A stretch of DNA of 64,000 nucleotides from Tubiluchus corallicola (taxonomy: Eukaryota > Priapulida > Priapulimorpha > Priapulimorphida > Tubiluchidae): the NCBI GenBank assembly GCA_030141605.1, contig JAQGDQ010000281.1:111001-175000 (forward strand). Reading direction: 5' to 3'. Positions 51,580 through 61,554 of the stretch are shown here, piece after piece; position 1 is the first letter of the stretch; each line of letters opens with the position of its first letter. Below the pieces are notes generated by a model. It was not told where the DNA came from. It saw only the letters and a program-made list of their open reading frames with translations, and searched no databases. Both the position numbers and the translations under genes were made by a program.

Positions 51580-54500
51580 TATGACTATGACAAAAACTCA
51601 AAGGGACTTCTGAAGTGGAGTTGTCTTTCCTGGTTAAAGAGGCTAACATGTTCGATAGAATTCTTTGATCAATTGTAAATCTTACTGAGGCAATGAGGCA
51701 AAGACATTAGATTGTTCAAATTTTGGTTCACTGACAAAAGCCCGTAGGGCAAAGAAACCGAAAAGGCAGATATAGGAATGTGGCGAATTCACCGTGGATA
51801 ACTTGTAATGTGTCACAAAACGTCTCCGTCAACTTAGTTCCATAACGTCATTATCAGCGTAAAAGTGGACTGGGTAAGCATGTATCTAGTCTCAAGAGAA
51901 ATGTATTTACAATATATTATACGTGCAGATACTGTGCCGTTACAAAACATGATATTGACGATCTACTTAATTCCTGAACCACGACACATTTTTAGCTAAA
52001 TTATTCGAAATTTGCTACTCAATATACAGTTACGCTGCACATCGTAAGCGCAACGTGTGGGATATATTTATATTATGTATATTCGGCAGGGGAATTTTTA
52101 ACTTAATTTAGGTACTTTCTTACTTCGCTTCAGTTTTGGGGCCAAAAAGATGAAGTTTGGCAGAGATCTCACAAAACTGATAAAAATTGGGCGAAGTCGA
52201 CTGAAGGTGAAGGTTGAAGGTCAGGAAAATTCGGACGAAGAATTTGGCGCAGTGGCAGTCGCCACTTGCGAAATTTTGTCAGTAGCCATCCAACAGGAAA
52301 GAAATGTGTGTGCTAAAGAAGGCTATTGGTTGTGATAGAATCCACGACCTCTATGGCAGCAAATAATATGGGTTGCATAATAAAATTGCCACTTTCCACT
52401 TTTTGTGGGAAATCTGGCAACTTAAAACAAATGCTCCACATGAAAAAACAGAATCTCGATGAAACAGATCCATTGTGGGGACGAAATAACGAGTCCTACC
52501 TAGACGCTTTTTTACAAAACCGCGCCCATTAAACCAAGCGTACGTTTACTTGCAAAACAGCAACAAATAGCAAACCGTGCAGTCATTACATTAGTACTAG
52601 TTACTGTAAATGGTGACTCTATTTCGCGGTTACAGTTGCTATCTACAAAATAGGAATAAACTATCATTTTAATACCTGATTTGCATAAGATTTGGTTTTC
52701 GACATTTTAAACACTTATTTCAAATATGTCCACAATTTATAGCTAGCCAGTAAACAAGTACTTCACTACTCATTGGTTTCTGTTAAAAATCTTGATAGTA
52801 AAACCAATAAACCATCCCACTGTGTCAGAACAGCACGTGATGAGGATTTGATATGTACCTGCGATGAGAATTTGATATGTACCTATGCACACCAACTCCG
52901 ATACCAATCTAGGCACCACGCAGAAGTTAGTACTAGAGCGGGGAAACAATATAGAAACATCAATTGGTGTGCAAGTAAGTTCCATGAGCTGTTGGGAACG
53001 TTTAAGGACACCAGTGTGACATTTGCGCCCAACCCCACTGACCGGCCAAAATAAGTTTGCAAATACAGTGGTTGATTATAAATGTTTCTTATCTTTTGTG
53101 CTTTAGGCCTTTGTGCAGTAACAATGTTCACAGGTTCGATTTCCACTAGGCAACTATTATTTTCTCATAATTAAGTTATAAGAGGAAAGCTCGTTTACAT
53201 ATTATGTCAGTGTCAAGTGTAACCTTCCTAGGACCATTCACGTTCTATGCGCTACACGTCAAAACTCTACTACGCTTCTGTTATTACTTCTCAGTGAAGA
53301 TTTCTTGTGTTCGATAGCCCTTGATTGGAAATGAAAAATGCAGAAGTAGCATTTAACTACAAGCAGTTTACCTATAGTTAATTAGTTAGTTTATTGACTA
53401 TAAGACTACATTAATCGAGACTAATACTCTGTATCGATTGTATCGATGGGTAACCAGAAAAACAACTATAGTCCGAAAGTCCAAAGTGTTGCATCGAGAA
53501 CAGACAAAGATACAATAATTCGCAATGTGCTCTATAGTTACGTTTAAACCAAACCTGTGCAAATACATTACTGTCAAAAAAAGTACAATACTATACATAA
53601 TAAGCCTGAGACTAAACTCCATTGAATTGGCTGAAACTTTATGAATAATTAAGTTTTGCTTGACGAAAATCAGTTGCAACGTACATTTTTATAGCTAGAC
53701 TTAGCATTTGTTGCTGAAACAAAAGACTATTACACTAGCATAAAACACTCAAAACGCCAATTTGACATTTTAAGTGACTTTTTGTTAATAACAGGTTGCG
53801 TAATTGAAATAACTTGCTGTGATTTATGACGTCTGGAAGAATTTTAATTGATTTCAAGTAAAAGCATGTCACGTGTTTTATGCTTCTTACAACACCTGTC
53901 CTTCAAAGCGCGTTCAGAGTTAAATTAAATCGATTAGTACAATCATATATCACGCAACAGATGATCTAATCCGTCTTTACGAAGCAAGAAAGCGTTTCTA
54001 ATAACTTGTGCTATTAATTAGGAGCTGTTGCCAAAGAAATTGAACAAAAACATAATAAGAAACGGTACACCTGTTTAAAGCCCAAGTCCTCAAGTGTATA
54101 CTTGTACAAATAAGTTTAGTGGACTGAAAAAAGAACTGGCCAACTTTCTAGTTATTATAGTATCGTAAAACCACGCAGATCAGCACTATTACAATTTCAA
54201 GGCAATGTAATGTAACGTAGTGTAATATAAAAATTAATATGATATAACATAGTGTAACATAATGTAAGTTTGACGTAAGAGAAGTCAAGAAGTCACGGGA
54301 GAACAAAATTAACATTGCAATGTGTAAATAATGACATGGCTGAATAACTTTTTTTTTTAATTCAATGCGCAAGAGAATGTCAACAGGTAATGTTAGGTTA
54401 AAAGGCTAAACAAAAACTTGCAGCATCGTTTAATCGGTGATTGATTGATATGGCGTACGACCGATAAGGATGAAATACCATACGCATAATTACATAAACT

Positions 54501-56011
54501 TACATCACTACTCAAGAGTATCACGTCTGAAGAGCCTACTTGTTAGTTCAAGATTCAAGCTTGCACCGTCTCAATGCTCATCATTTATTGCTGTACCAGT
54601 TCTATATTTAGGGACAGTGCAAAGCGTGAACTTCTAGTAAACGCTGGTAACTGTGTACGCACAGCTCACAGCTAGGATAAGAAGTATGCAAATATTCAGT
54701 CAAACAGAAAGTGTAACAGAAATTATCAGTTCGCGGTGTTAGTAAACATCAGCGTATTAGTATCACTCGACGTCAAGTACCTGCCACGTAGTATTGACAA
54801 GGAATCTAACTAATAGTCGAAGGAGCATGACCCTACGTTCCTACGTAGAGATGCAGAACTCGATACAGTTCCATATTTCAGTTTGATCTTAACTGTAGTT
54901 CGAAAAACTGACTAAAGACTAAAAAGTAAAATCACGCAATGTTAAATTTTATAACCTTAAAAACATTCTCAAATCTTTCTGAACCAAATTTAATGTAGAC
55001 TGACAACAATTCATGTTATATTATGCAGGCCTGTTTAACTATTACGCATAATTGTTTATTGTAGCCTAGTTGCTGCAATGCCGTTGTTTATTCCTAGTTA
55101 CGTAGCTAAACAAAAAGTAAAACTTGCAGCAGCTGAATCTGATAGCATTTACTAAAAATCTAACACTTTAAATTTTTGTGTTCAACATTAGTTGCAACAG
55201 TTTCTGGACAATTAGTCATAATTATGTATTAGTACCACCTAGTTGTATTAATTTTCATAAGCATTTTTTGTTCGTTCTGTACAGACAGCAATTACTATCA
55301 TAAATAATAACTAGGAAATCAGACCTACCTTTAACGTTTAAGAGCTGATTATATTATCCAGTTGCTCCATATTTAATGCACAGACGCAGTAAGCCTGGTA
55401 ATTCGTTGATCATAATAATAACATTTTACAACTCGCACGCTCACTGAGCGATGACTTATGAATGAACTGAACGTCTTGACTCTCGCAAGTGTCTGCTATG
55501 ATTCTGACGTGCTGATGCTGAAGCCTTCCGTGAGAAATAATTAGCCCAAACATTCGGCAGATGGCAGCACGGTCCAGCCGCATTTTACTACGCAGGACTG
55601 CACTGATAAAAAGTGACTGCATACCGAAACAGTTCCTAATTTCAGTTACCAAAAACGTAAGTAACTAATTTGTGATTGAAGACGATCTGCTCAAGAAAAA
55701 TGTGTTGAGAACTGAAAAGTGGTAGTCTAATCACAGGCAAGGGTATAGAACATTTGATCATCTGTCATCTGGTCAATCCAAAATGAGAAGTACATAGAAT
55801 ATTCAGTACGGAACTGAAAATGATATTCCAGATTACATGAGTAGATACAGGAAAACACAAACAAACGAATACTACATAGCATTAACAATTTACAAATAGA
55901 AGGGGTTGGGTTGCCGCCACTGAAGGGTAAATGCTAAATGTGTTCCCAGACTTACCGCCTTAGATCTTCCGCTAAGCAAAAATGAGAGGAATATAGAATC
56001 AATTGCAATTA
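51580..56011. other. Intergenic, no gene seen
   Basis: Open frames such as 52150-52335, 52773-53054 and 55410-55652 lack recognisable domains or splice context. A low-complexity TGTAATGTAA-type patch lies at about 54200-54280. Confidence 0.4.
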
Positions 56012-56145
56012 GCATTAGCATTAGCATTAGCATTAGCATTAGCATTAGCATTAGCATTAGCATTAGCATTAGCATTAGCATTAGCATTAGCATTATCATT
56101 ATCATTATCATTATCATTATCATTATCATTATCATTATCATTATC

Positions 56146-56173
<28 letters not shown>
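56012..56173. repeat. Two-part hexanucleotide array: (GCATTA)14 then (TCATTA)13
   Basis: Fourteen perfect GCATTA units (56012-56095) pass directly into thirteen perfect TCATTA units (56096-56173), with no interruption in phase. The Met-Leu and Ala-Leu/Ser-Leu open frames across it come from the repeat. Confidence 0.98.
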
Positions 56174-56179
<6 letters not shown>

Positions 56180-57868
56180 AATAGCTCGCAAGCCTAACGG
56201 GTTACTAAGCGACATGTTAACGGAGAACAAAGGTTAAATAATTGTATGAGGTTCAAGAATAGCAAAATTTTAATTATCAGTCTAAACCAGAGTGCCATTA
56301 TGATGGTATTTTCACGATGTGCAACGCTAGTCCGAAGCTAAACCGGTCGGGGTCTGCTACACTGTAATTTAACATTCATTCAGTAGTCAATCTGTGCAGT
56401 GTGTCAATGTCCCCTTTCTGGGTATCAAATAAAAACGGGTGTTAAAAAGAAAAAAATCAATATAAGAAATGCACATGTTTCGCGACTAGAATAAATTCTC
56501 GACATGGCCTCAGTTATTGTGCAATTTAATGTCAATAAATAGACTCCATCCAATTTGCACGTTCGGAATCGATTTGCACGACCTTTACAATGTAGATCAG
56601 AGATGAGTTTAGATTTACTGTTGCTCATCAGATAAACGCTTTATTATTTATCCTTTGTTCTTTCTTCTATTTCAGTTTTCACTTTGGAAATCATGAAATC
56701 TGTCACGGCTCATATTACAGATAACAAATTCGCTGACACCTTCGCTTCGACAATGAGCAAATTTCGCTTTCATTTTGGTCTTAATTTTGCCGTGTTTCTT
56801 TCTCAAGAAAGTGCTTCAAGAATTCTTAAATGAACACTTGTCTCTTTCCGAGAATGCTCGTTATAGACAATTAGAAGAACTGTTTTCAAACCATTACGTG
56901 CCTGCCAAAGTAGATTTCTCAAGGTACGAATGCGATCTATCTGTTTCGCATAAAGTCTAGCTTACTGGTCGAGTCGCACGAGTGTAATCCCCGATAAACT
57001 GCAATGTGACAACAACAGTGTCGTTGACAACGTTCACATTGTCGTTTAGCAAAACATTCTAGAGTGGTTGACGCTAATAACACTAACCCAAATTAAATAT
57101 GGAGTCGATGCTCAGTCAAAAGGTCAATATCAAGGGTTTAGGTCAAGGTAAATACGAAATGCGTGGTGTCAGGGTCATCAAAGCTAGTGACGCTTTTTAA
57201 CTGACATGAGAATTTGAACGAAGGTCAATGGTCAAAGTCAAGGTCACAAAAGATTGGTTGTTGCAGTGACTATAAAAACTACTGAGGTTTCATGTGTTCT
57301 TGCTCATAGTTATGTTTGTTTGTATTTATGTTGAATTCAATCGCGTTTTTTGTAACTGAACAAAAAATTTTCATAATTTTTAACTTTAGGCTTACATAAG
57401 CGGAGTTACATAATTTGGTTACAAAAAGTAAAACATTTTTTTATTAAAGTGTAAAATGTTGTTCTGATGTATTCTATTCCATTTCGTTCTGTTAAGTTCG
57501 GTTCCGTTCCATTTCATTTTGTTCCGTTGTGCGCTGCACCGCCCTGCTTTGTTGTGCTCTGATAGATTTTCTCATACTGAAATTCATTTACAGCAGCACT
57601 AAGAAGTTTAAAAAACATTAATTATCTTACACTAACACGACTCGTTTTTTATTATGTACTGAAACCACGTTTTACTTGGTAAGCATGCACTTTTAATTAA
57701 TGTTCGTGCAATCTACATAACTATTAACTGCTTGGACAATAAGAAATCTTACGCTACTTCTCTTTTCAAGTTATTCATTTTATTTTCTGCATGACCGAGT
57801 AAACTATAATACCTTATCTGAAAAGTTACCTTGCGAGTGCGTTTTAAACGTAATATTACTGCTAAACA
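56174..57868. other. Intergenic, with one protein-like short frame
   Basis: The plus-strand frame at 56775-56960 (FLNEHLSLSENARYRQLEEL inside a 61-residue frame) has a natural-looking helical composition but no recognisable family. A pyrimidine tract ending TTCTATTTCAG lies about 100 bases upstream, so it might be a decayed exon. The AGGTCA cluster is listed separately. At about 57460-57560 is a degenerate TTCCG/TTCTG run. Confidence 0.3.
57118..57246 (+). promoter_or_regulatory. Cluster of AGGTCA nuclear-receptor half-sites
   Basis: AGGTCA occurs at 57121, 57140, 57222 and 57241, with variants AGGGTCA (57171) and TGGTCA (57229). The last copy sits in TCAAGGTCA (57238-57246), the consensus for monomeric ERR/NR5A-type receptors. 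It could equally be a remnant of a short tandem repeat; regulation is inference. Confidence 0.35.
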
Positions 57869-58084
57869 GGGGAGAGTGGGGCGACTTGGGTTACTTAAAT
57901 TTTACAATGTCTACATAACGACAGCATTAATTAATTAATCTTGCAACCTTTATTTAAGTGACAGTAATACTTTTGTTGCAATTACTCTGTATTTTATATT
58001 AATAAATACATTTCATTTTTGCCTTCGAAAAATTATAGTCAATATACCCAACATACCCTATAGGCACTGGGTGAGATGGGTTAC

Positions 58085-58345
58085 TATAGTCCGTCTCACC
58101 CAGTATATTAGCCCTTCTGCCCAGTACGGTAGCCCATCTCATCCAGTACGGTGACCCTTATCACTCAGTACGGTAGCCGATCTAATCCAGTACAGTGACC
58201 CATATCACTCAGTACGGTAGCCGATCTAATCCAGTACAGTGACCCATATCACTCAGTACGGTAGCCGATCTCATCCAGTACAGTGACCCATATCACTCAG
58301 TACGATAGCCGATCTCATCCAGTACGGTAACCTATATCACTCATT
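58085..58345. repeat. 44-bp minisatellite built from two ~22-bp half units
   Basis: CCAGTAC(G/A)GTGACCC begins at 58143, 58187, 58231 and 58275, with a decayed copy at 58319: an exact 44-base period. Each unit holds two related halves, CCAGTACAGTGACCCATATC and CAGTACGGTAGCCGATCT. Before 58143 are single, more diverged half units. The array stops at the hAT insertion site. Confidence 0.95.
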
Positions 58346-58353
58346 GTCTAGGG

Positions 58354-58670
58354 CAGTGGTTCCCAAACTTTCTCGGACCGTTACCCAAATCGGGAAACCC
58401 GGTCGTGTCCATTACCCCCCACCTAGTACTACTTCTCCAACTCAAAAAGTAAACACACGTATATGCCACAAGCAAGCAAAATTATTTATGTGACATAAAT
58501 AAATTTCCAGGTGTTATTGTTGTAGGCAGTCTCTTCAAGAAGAAAACTACGTAAAATGCATTCCGAGCGAAGTTTTAAAAATTTTCAGAGGGGTGCCCGT
58601 TACCCCCCCTCCCCAAAAAAAAACCATATTACCCCCGGGGGGTAATTTACCCCTACTTTGGGAACCACTG
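58354..58670. mobile_element. Non-autonomous hAT element, 317 bp, with 8-bp target duplication
   Basis: Both ends carry CAGTGGTTCCCAAA (14 of 14 identical, inverted) and are flanked by perfect GTCTAGGG at 58346-58353 and 58671-58678. The interior is rich in poly-C tracts (TTACCCCCC) and has no frame. It is nested in the composite repeat at 57869-59711, at the end of its minisatellite. Confidence 0.95.
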
Positions 58671-59711
58671 GTCTAGGGTGAGTTGGGCATTGAACTTTCA
58701 ATGTCAGTAGTTGCTGTGCAAAGTTTGCAATGGCTGTACAATTTCACAAAACGTGCTCGAAAGAGTGGACATGTGAAAATTGGGAACATGTTAGTTTGAA
58801 TCAGGATTAAGGGCCTCTCGCTTGCTAGGTGAGTGCCATAAATAAGTCTACCAAACCCTAGTAATTACGACTTTAATTCTGGCTTCTATCTATTTTTGCT
58901 TTCTTAGAAAACGAAATTAGTATAACCAGCCTAACTAGGCAGTGGTGAGATGGGCTATGATCCATTTCGCTGAGTGGTTGCCGTGTGAACTTTACAACGG
59001 CTTTGTCATTTATATAACAATATTTAGCTATCCTCCTCAGTTAGGTTACCTTGCTTTATATCCACTAGGCACCTATTGTGTTTACCCACACAAGGTGGTT
59101 TATGTGATTAAAGCAGCAGACTTGAAGAACAGTTGGTCCATTGTACAGCTTGCTTCTTTCACTCTTTTGTATTATTATCAGCAATCAGGCAAGCTAATTA
59201 GGTTATCGATGTAAGCTTTTTTTAATTAAATGTATTATTCACCACTAGCTGTCTTTCTCTCTGTATTGTGATAATTACGGTTTAAAAAGGAGTTTGGCTA
59301 ACTAAGATTGCTCTGTAAGAACAGTATTGTCCTAGATGCAATGTTTTCTAATGCCTCATTGGCTCATTCCCTACACTTCTGCGAAGTTACGCGAACTTTT
59401 GAAACTAGACCTTTCATAACTATAATACATGCATTGCATATGTACAAAGTAATGCTTCGCAATAGATATGTGTCTCTATAGATGTAATAACAGAAATAAT
59501 GCTAACTTTTTAGATCGGCAGAAAAAACAAGTTTGGCAAATAACTTACATCTCGTGTCAACCACCATGTTTTTCAATTCGCTGTCATATGTCACGTTGTT
59601 GGCGCAGTGTACGTAAACGAATAATTCATGTCTTTACTAATCGTTTCCTGGAAACAAGAAACTTGCAACTAGCCCAATTCACCCAGTAGTGCATCTCACC
59701 CGGAACTTCCC

Positions 59712-61554
59712 TTTTATGTAATTATGTAGCCAAATAAATTAATTTAACCTTGGATAAATCCTGCCGTAGCCAACTTAACCTAACCTAGCCTAATCTGAGC
59801 TAACCTAACCTAGGGTAATCTAACCAGTCCCATTTTGCTCTTTTTAATTTCGTTCTGCTCTGTTCCATTCTAACATATTATATCCTTCATAACCAATATG
59901 TGTTTGACAAACGCCAGCGACGCGCGGTTATAACAGCTAATTAAAGTTGCTTGTTTTTCTAGACAACTTTTTTATTGACTCGATAAACCAGTTGACTTAA
60001 ATGTTTGATTAACACATTTCTTGCGATGCAATCTAAATAAACTCTTGCCTTAAAGAGTTTAAGTGCTTTTACTTAAATGTTTGCTTGCTTTAATGTTTGT
60101 TTATTTGTTTGCTTCGTACCTTGTTTGTTGGTTTGTCTTCTGTTTGATTATTTGTGCCAACTAACTCCGAATCATATACCGTCTGCGGAATCACTAATTT
60201 TCTCACGTATTAGTAGTAGTATTAGTTTAGGGCCTCCATCTGTATCTTGTTAAGGTACTCCTGTGATTTTAAGCTTGAGGCTACACTGAAGTGGGTTCAT
60301 CAAAAGAACGGCCAGTTTCCATACAAAGGCTCCGTTTGTCCACGAGTTGTACTATATTCCATCCATTAATTTATTCTTTTCTCGTCACTATGCAATGTGA
60401 CCGGGTCTGCAATATCTGTCCTATCAATCAAGCCTGTTACTGTACACAGTCCAACTCTGGAGAATTACTACATCATACTCATGTTAACCTCACTAATTTG
60501 CTACTAGCCACTGCGTAGACATCATTTAATTAATCCTGGGTGCCTATTTGCATAATTAGATGCTAAAAGGGACTGTCTTAGTTGTAGCTAATTATGTAAT
60601 AATACATGTTAGTCGTGAAGCCATAGACCGTAATCTACAAATGTTTGATTGGTAGTGTGTTGTTTGTTAGCAGTGCCATACTTAAATAAAGTTACTGCCT
60701 TGCAGATGTTAATAATTTAAACCTGGTTTGCTCCTTTTTTAACAATTTACAATTTTTGCATAAAATTTTGACCCTAAGTGCCGATGGGCTTATATAAATC
60801 TTTTGTATTTGCTTCAGCATTTGCTTCAGTGCCGTGCACTAGTTGAAGTGAATTAATTTGGGGGATTGGGTTTTGAGTTTAATGGAAGCCTGACTTTTTA
60901 CACTCTTAGGCAAACGTATTGAAACTTAAAAGGCCCAGCTGCAAAAGGTCGACCTATGGCACAAAAGTTAGACAGAGGGAGAGACAGACATACGGACAGA
61001 CTGGCACACCAATCAGACAAATAAGTTAATAACCTCTCAAAATTTTGAAATAGCTTTCAGTGACGCATTTCACAGCGTTAAAGAAGACTAATATTTTTAA
61101 CGTAAATACAATGCACGCCGTTGGGTTTGCACGCTTTGTGCTTGCTGTGGTCCACCTTTACGTTTGTATTACTGTCAAAAAAGCATGTCTCAGATCATGG
61201 CACCTGACGTTCGCAGCAAGGGACTTTTCCATTGTTTAACTAAAACTTACAAACGTAATTTCGTTTATTCCCAATGCGGGAACGGCGATAATATCTCTGG
61301 CTTTCGGAGTTTTGGATCCAATATTGATCTTGGTACAAGTTTGAGTTCTCAATGAAGACAGAGCAAACAGGGCATGCGTGCGTGTGGACAGATTTGCGGG
61401 GGTTTATAATAGTGGAGTTGCGGAATTTTCTGGAGCAAGTCAGTAATAATCGCCGTACTTTCTGGAGGCGTAGTTAAGAAGAGTGTCAACGCTGTAATAA
61501 TAACAGTCGACATTGGCCAAAGAGTGAGTGAGCGAAAAAAGAAAAACAGACAAA
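59712..61554. other. Intergenic, upstream of the right-edge gene
   Basis: Holds a degenerate CCTAA-type pentamer run (about 59768-59825), a TTTG-rich low-complexity stretch (about 60060-60160) and a GACAGA-rich patch near 60970. The promoter and 5' UTR of the gene starting at 61555 should be in the last few hundred bases, where GC content rises slightly. No core element can be named. Confidence 0.4.

Larger units (their letters stand above)
57869..59711. mobile_element. Candidate composite repeat bounded by GGGGAGAGTGGGG-type ends
   Basis: The left end reads GGGGAGAGTGGGGCGACTTG. The right end, inverted, reads GGGAAGTTCCGGGTGAGATG, sharing about half of its bases. The phrase GGTGAGATGGG or its complement recurs at 58070, 58090, 58948 and 59690. 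No open frame resembles a transposase and no target duplication was found, so the element class is unknown and the borders are tentative. Confidence 0.4.

Noticed and set aside
52150-52335. MKFG... open frame as the start of an SPX-type protein
   Set aside because: Only the first few residues look suggestive; nothing after them matches and there is no donor in phase.
55890-56197. Met-Ile/Met-Leu and Ala-Leu/Ser-Leu open frames
   Set aside because: They are produced by the GCATTA/TCATTA hexamer array.
59768-59825. CCTAACCTAACC run as an interstitial telomere repeat
   Set aside because: Only a few units, strongly degenerate and mixed with other pentamers; better described as low complexity.
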